Part shown: positions 51,955-60,148 of the stretch, piece after piece | How the letters are laid out: every line of letters begins with the position of its first letter | Numbering within the stretch: the stretch's first letter is position 1 | From: Ruminococcus sp. | GTDB lineage: Bacteria; Bacillota; Clostridia; Oscillospirales; Ruminococcaceae | Assembly: GCA_016290875.1 (NCBI GenBank) | Contig: JAEEVL010000012.1 | Coordinates: 1 to 64,000 of the forward strand | Direction of reading: 5' to 3' | Length of the DNA: 64,000 nt | Program-made: the position numbers and the translations under genes | The notes under the pieces: model-generated | What the model saw: only the letters and a program-made list of their open reading frames with translations | What the model was told of the DNA's origin: nothing | The model's database searches: none

Positions 51955-53097
51955 TTAATTACCATTAGGATGAATAAGAAGCTGAATATAGTCATCGTTC
52001 ATATTCTTCGCATCAACCCATGTAACTCCGGTATCAAGTGTCTTAGGCACTCTTGAACCGCCTTCTATCTTCTTTGCATATCTTACGCCACAATATCCCA
52101 TGTTATAAGGATTCTGGATAATAGTGCCATCGAGCTCACCAGTCCTTAAGTAAGCGAGCTCCTGCTCATCTGAATTGAATCCGATAACATATACCTCCTC
52201 TTGCTTGTTAAGATCTCTGATAGCTTCGCAAACGCCGAGGGTAGTATTAGTATTTGTAGCAAAGATACATCTAATGTTACAATCATCAGCCTGCAGCATT
52301 GTCATAGCCTGATCCTTAGCATCCTTAACAGATGAAACCGGATCGCCTGCCGTAACGAAGATATTATCGAACATAGCATCCAAATTTAATGGACTATCAG
52401 ACTGAAGACTTGCCTCAGCATATTTTTCAAGATCAATACCGTCTTCCTTAAGCTGTCTGGTTACCTCTGTACGTGTAGAAGTCTTAAAACCATCAACACG
52501 AGCCTTACCAGTCGAAGCCGAATGCTGTACGATACCAACGGCACCACGTCCGAGCTTGTTAACATCATCAAGTGATGCACCGCCCTTCTGTGACATTACC
52601 TGTCTAACTCCGTCGTTGAGAAGAACGCCGTCAGCAGCCTGTCTTGCTGCCATATCACCGCCGTCCTTATCAGACGAACTGATAAGTGAAGCCACTTTGA
52701 CATCTTTGCCTTCAATGCCCGAGTTGATGTTGATGATCGTTATGCCCTTATCTTGTGCTTCCTTTAAAGCTTCATTAAGTTCTGTCTTGCCATTAGGAGC
52801 GATAATAATAGCTTCAACGTCCTCGTCTACAGCATCGTTGATAGCAGCGACCTGTGTCGAAAAGTCGTTGTCGGAATCAGCTACAGTGTAAAGTATTTCA
52901 TAACCGAGCTCATCTCCGGCATCTTCTGCACCGGCTTTAACATCATCCCAGAATGTTACGTCTTTATTTTTTGTGATTACCGCTATCTTTTTCTTCTTGT
53001 CGCCGGGCTTGCCGCAGCTTGTCGCAGTCATAAAAGACATAGTAACGGCGCAGAGGGTGATAGCGCTGAGAAATCTCTTCTTTCTCTCTTTGTTCAT
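51955..53097 (-). CDS. Periplasmic-binding-type sugar-binding lipoprotein
   Basis: A 380-residue lipoprotein of the Peripla_BP_4 (RbsB/MglB-like) family. The signal peptide ends in the lipobox ATSC at about residue 28, followed by a Lys-rich linker and the first strand KIAVITKNKDVTFWDDVKAG. Further features are GYEILYTVAD, EDVEAIIIAPNGKTELN, GITIININSG, TSTRTEVTRQL, IRCIFATNTNTTLGVCEAI, and EVYVIGFNSDEQEL. No transporter permease or ATPase gene is nearby. Its operon partner is the membrane GGDEF-like receptor, so it probably works in sensing. Confidence 0.88.
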   Translation of the reverse strand: MNKERKKRFLSAITLCAVTMSFMTATSCGKPGDKKKKIAVITKNKDVTFWDDVKAGAEDAGDELGYEILYTVADSDNDFSTQVAAINDAVDEDVEAIIIAPNGKTELNEALKEAQDKGITIININSGIEGKDVKVASLISSSDKDGGDMAARQAADGVLLNDGVRQVMSQKGGASLDDVNKLGRGAVGIVQHSASTGKARVDGFKTSTRTEVTRQLKEDGIDLEKYAEASLQSDSPLNLDAMFDNIFVTAGDPVSSVKDAKDQAMTMLQADDCNIRCIFATNTNTTLGVCEAIRDLNKQEEVYVIGFNSDEQELAYLRTGELDGTIIQNPYNMGYCGVRYAKKIEGGSRVPKTLDTGVTWVDAKNMNDDYIQLLIHPNGN

Positions 53098-53216
53098 AAG
53101 AACTGAACCTCCTTTAACATAATTAAGTCCGCACAGGGAAAACCGTTCCGGACAGATAGTGCCAAACGTGACCGGATTATCCCCGTCGGCTCCAAGTGCT
53201 TTCTTCCGTACTTATA

Positions 53217-53245
53217 ATTCTATCACAAAACTCTCAGGATTTCAA
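53217..53245 (-). promoter_or_regulatory. Promoter of the binding protein/GGDEF-like operon
   Basis: -35 TTGAAA (53240-53245), 17-bp spacer, -10 TAGAAT (53217-53222), minus strand. The leader is about 115 nt. Confidence 0.65.
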
Positions 53246-53495
53246 CAAAAAAGTGAAAATTCTTTATTCACACTTTTGCCAATAATTTAACTGAGAATAT
53301 ATGCAAAATAAACGATTATTATACCAAATTTTAACATCCTAAAATTATATACTCTTTGTATAGTACTTCCGTGTACAGACGCAAAAACCGCTTCCTTTAG
53401 CTTAAATCATTGATTTTCCGGCATTTTTGCCATTTATAGGCATACGAATTGTTAATACTTTTCTATCAGAAATATTATCTTAAACTTATTTTTAC
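53246..53495. other. AT-rich intergenic stretch
   Basis: Between two divergent promoters. No gene, terminator or known RNA motif is seen. Confidence 0.5.
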
Positions 53496-53524
53496 TTGAC
53501 AAGTATTACAAAAGGTGTTATACT
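53496..53524 (+). promoter_or_regulatory. Promoter of the Ter-like phosphosignalling operon
   Basis: -35 TTGACA (53496-53501), 17-bp spacer, -10 TATACT (53519-53524). The leader is about 100 nt and AT-rich. Confidence 0.8.
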
Positions 53525-53632
53525 ATTTGTGATAGCAATGTGTAAATATTCGTGTAATAACACTACTACTGTTTTCGTAGTTATTCCGACTATTAATTAT
53601 CAACATAACTTTTTTACGTCAGGAGGGTAATT

Positions 53633-54667
53633 ATGCAGTGCGAGAAATGTGAAGCCGAAGTCAGCGCGAAACTCGTGTCCTGCCCGAACTGCGGCGCGCC
53701 TGTCCCACAGAATATCGAAGGTTTTGAGAATACGATAGAATTTCAGAGAGAACTTCGCTCGATCGTTGTCAATCACGGTCCGTACGGTGTTCTGAGAAAG
53801 AACAGATTCATCGGTCTCCTCAATGACTACATACCGGACTACAACAGAGAACGCCGCCTACTTATTAATATGTATAATATGGGCGTCCTCACTCTTATGC
53901 TTAAAGAACCAAACAGAGAAATATCTATCATGAGAGCAAAGAGCTTTATGCTCAGCGACGTTTTCCTTTCAGAAAACGCCACCGAATTCGTTCTCGCCTG
54001 CTACACATATATGCTCGGCTGGCCTTATGAGTCAAGCCTCAAGGAACTCCCGCCCGAAGAAGGTGAAGAGGAAGAGACTGTTGAGGAAGCTCCGAAGAGA
54101 GCAGTCAGCGTCAACGATATGGTATTTACTCCAAGAAACGCGTTCAGATACCGCCTGAGCAGCAATATCGTAATACCGGACGGCTTCACAAAGCTTGATG
54201 CCTTCTGCTTCGATAAGTTCGGCTCGCTCAGAACTATCCAGCTCCCACAAACATTGCTCGCTATCGGCGAGTATGCATTCTCAGGCTGCAAGAGGCTCAG
54301 AGGTCTTGAGCTGCCGGAATCCCTCAGGATCATCAAGCAGGGTGCTTTCAGCCAGTGTGCTAAGCTCGTTGTTGTTAAGATACCAAAGGGCGTTATGGAG
54401 ATAGAGGATAGTACATTCTCATTCTGTACAAGTCTTGAGGTAATAGAGATACCTGATACTGTCAGCAGTATCGGTGCAGAAGCTTTCTCCGGATGCGACA
54501 AGCTCAGAAAGCTCTTCTTACCGGACAGCGTTAAGTTTATTGACATCAATGCATTTTCTTACTGCCCGAATCTCACTATCCATTGCCTTGAGAATTCTTA
54601 CGTTCACAAATACTGCCTTGTCAACGGCCTCAGCTGCAAGCTCGTCGCCTCGTCGGCAGAAGTCTGA
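53633..54667 (+). CDS. Zinc-ribbon protein with BspA-type leucine-rich repeats
   Basis: A 344-residue intracellular protein. The N-terminal zinc ribbon has CEKCEAEVSAKLVSCPNCGA (residues 3-22). A helical middle domain (about 30-135, HGPYGVLRKNRFIGLLNDYI) and an acidic spacer EEGEEEETVEE (about 140-150) follow. LRR_5 repeats (about 180-330) have units such as LRTIQLPQTLLAIGEYAFSG and LVVVKIPKGVMEIEDSTF. The lack of a signal peptide separates it from surface BspA proteins. It is the first gene of the kinase-vWA-phosphatase operon and may be a scaffold or substrate of that cascade. Confidence 0.85.
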   Translation: MQCEKCEAEVSAKLVSCPNCGAPVPQNIEGFENTIEFQRELRSIVVNHGPYGVLRKNRFIGLLNDYIPDYNRERRLLINMYNMGVLTLMLKEPNREISIMRAKSFMLSDVFLSENATEFVLACYTYMLGWPYESSLKELPPEEGEEEETVEEAPKRAVSVNDMVFTPRNAFRYRLSSNIVIPDGFTKLDAFCFDKFGSLRTIQLPQTLLAIGEYAFSGCKRLRGLELPESLRIIKQGAFSQCAKLVVVKIPKGVMEIEDSTFSFCTSLEVIEIPDTVSSIGAEAFSGCDKLRKLFLPDSVKFIDINAFSYCPNLTIHCLENSYVHKYCLVNGLSCKLVASSAEV

Positions 54668-54698
54668 ACACCACTAACTAACGAAAGGATGATTTCAG

Positions 54699-56042
54699 AT
54701 GGTTGAGCTCGAAATCGGTCAGGAAGTCGAAATGGAATACGGCGGAACCGCCAAGGTTCTGAGCGTTATCGGCAGCGGCGGTCAGGGTGTCGTTTATCTT
54801 GTAAGATTCAACGGCATGAAGTGGGCGCTTAAGTGGTACGACATCGACAAAATGAAAAAACCAAAGGAGTTCCGCAAGAACCTCCAGAACAACATAAACG
54901 ACGGTCCACCCAGCAACAAGTTCCTCTGGCCAAAGTACCTCACTAAGGAAGCAGAGGACGGTACATTCGGCTACATAATGGATCTCAAGCCCGACGGCTT
55001 CGATTCATTCGTAGACATCCTCAATACTTATAAACTGGAGATAGACCCCCTTACAGGTCACGCTGCAAAGAAGCCTGTTCGTTTCAACAGTCTCAATGCT
55101 ATGGTGACCGCAGTTATCAATATAGTAAATGCTTTCCGCCAGCTCCACCGTTCCGGTAAGAGCTATCAGGATCTTAACGACGGAGGCTTCTTCATCAACG
55201 TGAACACCGGTGCCGTTCTCGTCTGCGACTGTGATAACATCGCTCCTGACGGAAGCAACTTCGGTATCGGCGGTAAGCCCGGATATATGGCTCCCGAGGT
55301 CGTAAGAGGCATCGCTCAGCCTAACGTGCAGACCGATAAGTATTCACTCGCAGTTGTCCTCTTCAAGCTTCTCTTCAGAGGCGATCCTATGGAGGGCGAA
55401 AAGGTAGTCAAGGATGTCTGCCTTACAGAATCCTCAGAACTCAAGCACTACGGTCAGAACGCCGTATTCGTGTATGATCCCAACGACGCTTCAAACCGTC
55501 CTGTAAGAGGAATCCACGATAACGTGATCAAGTTCTGGAGGATCTACCCCGATTACATCAAGGACGCTTTCATCCGCTCCTTTACCACAGGTATCAGTGA
55601 GCCTACAAAGCGTATCATAGAGAATGAATGGCAAAAACTCTTTATCCGCCTGAGATCTGAGATCATCATGTGCGGCTGCGGCAGAACGAACTTCTCCTCA
55701 ATGTTCGTTCAGCCCAACGAAAAGACATTCAAGTGTCCGAAGTGCGGCATGGAATTTGCTTCACTCGGATTCAGCGACAGAGATTACCGTATGCCGCTTT
55801 ATCTCGGCTGCCGTTTCTATGAGTGTGAGATCAGCGCAGATTCTGATGATTTCACAAAGATCGCCGGCGAGCTCGTCGAAAACAAGCTCAAGCCCGGTGT
55901 ACTCGGTATCAAGAACTGCTCCGACAGAAAATGGAAGGCTAAGATGCCCGACGGCGCATTTTATGACATCGCACCGGGAAAAGGTTTCCCTATCTGGCAA
56001 GGTCTTGAAATAGACTTTGGCGAGATCAAAGCACAGATATAA
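54699..56042 (+). CDS. Ter-type protein kinase-like protein with zinc ribbon
   Basis: A 447-residue protein. The kinase-like domain (about 15-320) has a glycine loop GSGGQGVVY, the ATP lysine in MKWALKWYD, SYQDLNDGGFFIN in place of the HRD-x4-N catalytic loop, CDCDN in place of DFG, and GYMAPEV. The catalytic Asp is kept but the Asn five residues later is Gly. A zinc ribbon (CGCGRTNFSS..., CPKCGMEF, about 327-355) and a beta-rich C-terminal domain follow. This is the kinase of TerY-P-type triads (kinase, vWA, PP2C). It lies between the LRR gene (31 bp) and the vWA gene. Confidence 0.85.
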   Translation: MVELEIGQEVEMEYGGTAKVLSVIGSGGQGVVYLVRFNGMKWALKWYDIDKMKKPKEFRKNLQNNINDGPPSNKFLWPKYLTKEAEDGTFGYIMDLKPDGFDSFVDILNTYKLEIDPLTGHAAKKPVRFNSLNAMVTAVINIVNAFRQLHRSGKSYQDLNDGGFFINVNTGAVLVCDCDNIAPDGSNFGIGGKPGYMAPEVVRGIAQPNVQTDKYSLAVVLFKLLFRGDPMEGEKVVKDVCLTESSELKHYGQNAVFVYDPNDASNRPVRGIHDNVIKFWRIYPDYIKDAFIRSFTTGISEPTKRIIENEWQKLFIRLRSEIIMCGCGRTNFSSMFVQPNEKTFKCPKCGMEFASLGFSDRDYRMPLYLGCRFYECEISADSDDFTKIAGELVENKLKPGVLGIKNCSDRKWKAKMPDGAFYDIAPGKGFPIWQGLEIDFGEIKAQI

Positions 56043-56094
56043 ACCGCTGTTCCTAATTTAGCAAACAGCAGGATCGAAAGGATGTATGTTAATT

Positions 56095-56961
56095 ATGAGC
56101 AATGAGAATATGACAGAGCCCGTAGTAAATGAGAATACTTCAGGTCTCGACGATTTCGAGCCCGCAGCTGCTGAGAATACAGCTCCCGCTGCTGCAAGTG
56201 CTCTTGATTTCGACGATGATCCCCTTAGCGCTACCGGCGTTTCAAGAAAAAGTCTTGTTATCTTCTTCCTGATCGATACTTCAGGAAGTATGAAAGGTAA
56301 GAAAATGGGCGAGCTCAATACAGTTATGGAAGAGCTCATCCCCGAAATACGCAGAGTCGGCGAAGCTGATACAGAAGTTAAGGTCGCTGTTCTTACTTTC
56401 TCAACAGAGGTAAGATGGATGTACTCAACTCCTATCGCTATCGAGGACTTCGAGTGGGCAAGACTCCGTGCAAGCGGCGTTACCAGCATGGGCGCAGCAT
56501 TCAAGGAGCTCTCTCTCAGAATGTCAAGAAACAGCTATCTCAATTCGCCTTCACTTTCATTCGCACCTGTTATCTTCCTCATGACAGACGGTTACCCGTC
56601 TGACGATTACAGAGAAGGTCTCAAGGAACTCCAGTCCAACAGCTGGTATAAGTTCGGTCTTAAGGCTGCTCTCGGTATTGGTGACGAAGCTAACGATGAC
56701 GTTCTCGCTGAATTCACAGGCAGCAAGGATACCGTTGTACACGCTTACTCCGGTACACAGCTCGCTCAGATGATCAAGATCATCGCTGTAACTTCAGCTC
56801 AGATCGGCAGTAAGTCAATGACACTCTCTGATGACAGCGGTCACGAGCTCGGCGAAGAAGATGTATTCTCCGCTAAGCAGAAACTCCTCGGTCAGCAGAT
56901 CCAGGAGCTCGTAAGCAATAATGTTGAAGAAAACGATGTTCCTTTCGATACAGGTTGGTAA
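56095..56961 (+). CDS. TerY-like von Willebrand A domain protein
   Basis: A 288-residue protein. An acidic, alanine-rich N-terminal tail of about 55 residues precedes a vWA domain with an intact MIDAS metal site: FLIDTSGSMKGKKMGELN (Asp-x-Ser-x-Ser), the Thr in VTSMGAAF and the Asp in LMTDGYPSDD. The C-terminus is a short acidic segment; the zinc-binding TerY-C domain often fused here is absent. It should bridge kinase and phosphatase through metal-dependent protein contacts. A start at 56086 is possible, but 56095 fits the AAAGGATG signal better. Confidence 0.88.
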   Translation: MSNENMTEPVVNENTSGLDDFEPAAAENTAPAAASALDFDDDPLSATGVSRKSLVIFFLIDTSGSMKGKKMGELNTVMEELIPEIRRVGEADTEVKVAVLTFSTEVRWMYSTPIAIEDFEWARLRASGVTSMGAAFKELSLRMSRNSYLNSPSLSFAPVIFLMTDGYPSDDYREGLKELQSNSWYKFGLKAALGIGDEANDDVLAEFTGSKDTVVHAYSGTQLAQMIKIIAVTSAQIGSKSMTLSDDSGHELGEEDVFSAKQKLLGQQIQELVSNNVEENDVPFDTGW

Positions 56962-57009
56962 TAACCAGACATAATTTCTAATCATAATCGGAAGGAGGAC
57001 TGAGTTTCT

Positions 57010-57927
57010 ATGTTCAACGGCTTCAGCCACTCGGTCAAAGGTGCAAGTCACGACAAGACCGGTCTCGTCTGCCAGGACAGCTCAGCATACAAGGTAACTG
57101 ATACCTATGCTGTAGCAGTTGTTGCTGACGGTCACGGAAGCAAAAAGCATTTCAGGAGCAATATGGGCTCAAAATTCGCTGTCGAAGCTACTATTGAAGC
57201 TATCGATACGTTCTTCGGGGACTACGACCAGCTTGTAAGTAACTTCCCTAAGAATCACAGAATGATAATCAAGAATATTCAGAAGCAGGCTATTTACAAC
57301 TGGAACCTCAAGGTCAACGAACACGTAGAAGCCAATCCTGTTACAGACGAAGAGAAAAGCAAGTTTACTGAAGAGGAATTCGAGGCTATCCCCAAGGAAT
57401 CCTACTACGGTACTACTCTCATCGCAGGTATTGCAGCCAAGGACTTCACTTTCGGCCTCCAGATAGGTGACGGTACTCTCGTCGCACTCTTCGATGACGG
57501 AGAAGCTATCATGCCTATGGAGTATAACGAAGCAGCTCCCGCTAACGTTACAGCATCTATGTGCAATTCAAATGCGGCTTCCATGTTCAGCGGTTTCTAT
57601 GTTGAAAACAAGAAACTCATAGCTATGTATGCCTCCACTGATGGTCTTTATACCTCTTTCGGAAGTGAGAATGATTTTCTCGATTACCATACTATTATCA
57701 CAAGTCAGCTCTCGAATCTCGAGAACTTCAAAGCAGTTATCGTAAACAACCTCACCAAGCGTTCACACTATGGTACAGAGGACGATATTTCCCTCTCCTG
57801 TGTGTACGATACTGAGATGATAGATACCCAGATGGGACTCATCCTCTCCAAGGTCGAGGAGAATAAGAAGCGTGCAGCTGAAAGAAAGGCCGCACTTCTT
57901 ACCAAGAAGATCGATAACTTTGAATGA
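57010..57927 (+). CDS. PP2C-type protein phosphatase of the Ter-like triad
   Basis: A 305-residue Ser/Thr phosphatase with all metal-binding motifs of PP2C: VVADGHGSK (about residue 37), YGTTLIAGIA (about 134), LQIGDGTLVAL, YASTDGLYTSF (about 205), and TEDDISLS near the end. The C-terminal tail is Lys/Glu-rich (EENKKRAAERKAALLTKK). The ribosome binding site AAGGAGGAC lies 10 nt upstream. It should reverse phosphorylation by the neighbouring kinase. All metal ligands appear present, so it should be active even if the kinase is weak. Confidence 0.9.
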   Translation: MFNGFSHSVKGASHDKTGLVCQDSSAYKVTDTYAVAVVADGHGSKKHFRSNMGSKFAVEATIEAIDTFFGDYDQLVSNFPKNHRMIIKNIQKQAIYNWNLKVNEHVEANPVTDEEKSKFTEEEFEAIPKESYYGTTLIAGIAAKDFTFGLQIGDGTLVALFDDGEAIMPMEYNEAAPANVTASMCNSNAASMFSGFYVENKKLIAMYASTDGLYTSFGSENDFLDYHTIITSQLSNLENFKAVIVNNLTKRSHYGTEDDISLSCVYDTEMIDTQMGLILSKVEENKKRAAERKAALLTKKIDNFE

Positions 57928-58048
57928 TCTTTGTCCAAAACGGCTGTATTGCCGTAAGAATCCCTGTACTCAACGCTGGATAGGCACTCTCATGCGTAAT
58001 ACGAGACAGGATATAATATAATAACGAAAGGGAAAAGTGGTGTTTGCT

Positions 58049-59278
58049 ATGGAAATTAGTGCATTCTACAATACTGCAAAAAATTTCGCAGACAAGATCA
58101 AATCCGAAAAACCGGAATTAGTTTCCGATCCCGACGCCTGTCTCTGCCTTTTAGTTGCAGATACTGAGGAGATATTCTCAGGTGTTACTACAATAGGTAT
58201 CAATGACGAGGGCAATGTTGTTACAATACCGGCTGATACGATCGCCGTTATGTCTCTTCTTGCAAACGGAAAAGCTAAGGCACGTCAGATGATCAATATC
58301 ACATTTGACGATCATGGCTTCTTCGAGCCAAGTCAGGCTAGCATCGATCTCCTCGTAAAGTCCGGTCCTGAGAACAGCAGCTGTCAGATAGTTACCTCCC
58401 CCGAGGAGTCAGCTACTGCTGCAAGTATGTCAAGTACAACTCCTGACTTTATCAGTGGTTTTGACGATGCAACTGCCCCTGCACTCGGCGCTCCTGCCGA
58501 TTTCGCAGCAGGCTTTGACGTTGACGAATCCAATCCCTTTGCTGCTCCCGGTGGAAATCAGCCGGCTGCTCAGAACACTGCTCAGAACGGAAACGATCCT
58601 AAATTCCTGTATGAGTCAGCTGCAGAAGCACAGCAAAAGGGCGCAAGCGGATTCATGAGCCAGCAGGCAGGTTATCCTCAGCAGGCCGGATATCCTCAGC
58701 AGAGCGGTTACCCGCAGCAGAGTGGTTATCCTCAGCAGAGCGGCTACCCGCAACAGGGTGGTTTCCCCCAGCAGGGCGGCTATCCGCAGCAGGGCGGTTA
58801 TCCCCAGCAGGGTGGTTATCCTCAGCAGGGCGGTTACCCACAGCAGGGCGGTTATCCTCAGCAGGGCGGTTATCCCCAGCAGGGCGGTTATCCTCAGCCT
58901 AATCCTTATATGGCAGGCGGCGGACATACTTCCATGTATCAGAACAATATGAATGCTGCTCCTTACGGCCAGGGTGGCTATGGCAGCCGTTCAGTACATT
59001 CAGTTCATGTAGGCGGAGCAGCTCCTTTACGCAGCAACTATCAGCAGAGCAGTGTAATGCTCTCTAAGTCAAGCGGCGGAGCTTTCAAGAAACGTCTTAA
59101 CAGCTTCCTTGATGACGAAGACGGTACAGTCGATGCCGAGACAGCAGAGATCGCAGCAAATGCAGCTACTGCCGGCGAAACAAGTCTCGAAGATGGTCCT
59201 ATGTCCAAGAACGATATGCTCAAGCAGGCAAAGGACAGAAAAAAGATCGCTAAAGCAAACCTCAAAAATAAACTTTGA
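58049..59278 (+). CDS. Degenerate deaminase-like protein with 13 GYPQQ-type repeats
   Basis: A 409-residue protein. The first 125 residues follow the order of cytidine deaminase folds ([20 protein letters not shown], then [16 protein letters not shown] where CAE is expected, then [13 protein letters not shown] where PCxxC is expected), with every zinc ligand lost. An Asp/Ala-rich segment precedes 13 hexapeptides of the form xGYPQQ (DNA 58667-58900), then a Gly/Tyr/Ser tail and a basic C-terminus ([17 protein letters not shown]). It may form condensates or multimers. The start could also be GTG at 58037 or 58040. It is the last gene of the operon, 121 bp after the phosphatase. Confidence 0.72.
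   Translation: MEISAFYNTAKNFADKIKSEKPELVSDPDACLCLLVADTEEIFSGVTTIGINDEGNVVTIPADTIAVMSLLANGKAKARQMINITFDDHGFFEPSQASIDLLVKSGPENSSCQIVTSPEESATAASMSSTTPDFISGFDDATAPALGAPADFAAGFDVDESNPFAAPGGNQPAAQNTAQNGNDPKFLYESAAEAQQKGASGFMSQQAGYPQQAGYPQQSGYPQQSGYPQQSGYPQQGGFPQQGGYPQQGGYPQQGGYPQQGGYPQQGGYPQQGGYPQQGGYPQPNPYMAGGGHTSMYQNNMNAAPYGQGGYGSRSVHSVHVGGAAPLRSNYQQSSVMLSKSSGGAFKKRLNSFLDDEDGTVDAETAEIAANAATAGETSLEDGPMSKNDMLKQAKDRKKIAKANLKNKL
58667..58900 (+). repeat. 13 tandem 18-bp coding repeats
   Basis: Thirteen in-frame 18-bp units encode AGYPQQ (2), SGYPQQ (3), GGFPQQ (1) and GGYPQQ or GGYPQP (7). Units differ mostly at third positions. Such an array can expand or contract in steps of six residues without frameshift. 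Confidence 0.95.
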
Positions 59279-59288
59279 TGTAAGTTTG

Positions 59289-59329
59289 ATATGTGTTTCT
59301 CACACACACCTGAGAAACACATATTTTTC
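59289..59329 (+). terminator. Terminator of the Ter-like operon
   Basis: A perfect 14-bp stem ATATGTGTTTCTCA/TGAGAAACACATAT with an 8-nt loop, followed by TTTTCC. Confidence 0.9.
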
Positions 59330-59428
59330 CCGCAAGCGTCAACACTATAACTTTTGTCTAAATACAGGCGCTTTCTAAGGGCGATTATTCACATTTATTG
59401 CAAAAATGACTTTTTCAAAAGTTCACTA

Positions 59429-59457
59429 TTGCAATTTAATATTCAATGTGTTATAAT
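59429..59457 (+). promoter_or_regulatory. Promoter of the small membrane protein gene
   Basis: -35 TTGCAA (59429-59434), 17-bp spacer, -10 TATAAT (59452-59457). The leader is about 95 nt. Confidence 0.75.
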
Positions 59458-59558
59458 TATTTTGTAGGACTATGCTGATTTGATCACTACAAGATTATGC
59501 TTGTATTATAGAGAATTGATTAGCGCTGTAATTATTCAATGTCAAGGAAGGGATTTAT

Positions 59559-60089
59559 ATGACTTATTTGCTTAGTATTGATGAGGCTATCGACAGAAAA
59601 TTTCTCGTGACAAAATCTATAAAAGGACAGGCAGAGGCTGGTACTATCATCCATGTCATGGACGCAGAAAAAGTCAATTCCGACCTTCTCGTTACATACC
59701 GCGTTGCCCGTTTTAATGGTAAGTTCCACGATTATCAGGACTATAACGCAAAGTTTGATGACATTGCTCAGTTCTGCAAGTGGGCTCAGCCTGATAACTT
59801 TATCGCGAGAAACTATGAGAGCTTCAGCATAAAAGACATTCAGCACTACATAAAGGTGAAGAACAGAACAGTTGCTTCTTTCTGCCTGCCGCTTATCATT
59901 GTTATGGCAGCTATCGTTTGGGCACTTTCCTTCATCCTTCTTTCCGGTGTTATCAGGATCGCAGTAGGTGCTGTCCTCACACTCGCAGCTATCGTCCTTG
60001 TATTCGCAATGTTCAGATCTCAGAAGAAGAAAGAGAAGATGCGAATGTACAAGAAGATCAGTTCCGGTTGGGGCGTCGTTATCAATTAG
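59559..60089 (+). CDS. Two-TM membrane protein, unknown, next to Ter-like operon
   Basis: A 176-residue protein. A soluble N-terminal domain (about 1-105) with VTKSIKGQAEAGTIIHVMDA and FCKWAQPDNFIARNYESFS precedes two hydrophobic segments (about 107-128 and 130-152) and a Lys-rich tail (RSQKKKEKMRMYKK) that should be cytoplasmic. The ribosome binding site is AAGGAAGGG. No known family is recognised. It has its own promoter and terminator and is transcribed in the same direction as the phosphosignalling operon; a role as membrane anchor is only a guess. Confidence 0.65.
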   Translation: MTYLLSIDEAIDRKFLVTKSIKGQAEAGTIIHVMDAEKVNSDLLVTYRVARFNGKFHDYQDYNAKFDDIAQFCKWAQPDNFIARNYESFSIKDIQHYIKVKNRTVASFCLPLIIVMAAIVWALSFILLSGVIRIAVGAVLTLAAIVLVFAMFRSQKKKEKMRMYKKISSGWGVVIN

Positions 60090-60096
60090 TACTTTA

Positions 60097-60127
60097 AGTC
60101 ACACAGGATCAGCTTGTGTGACTTTTT
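60097..60127 (+). terminator. Terminator before the MATE gene
   Basis: AGTCACACA/TGTGTGACT with a 9-nt loop, followed by TTTTT. Confidence 0.8.
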
Positions 60128-60148
60128 TATTTTCCCGAAAGGAGATAT

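Noticed and set aside
58616..58927. Leucine/isoleucine-repeat ORF on the minus strand
   Set aside because: It is the reverse complement of the GYPQQ repeat array.
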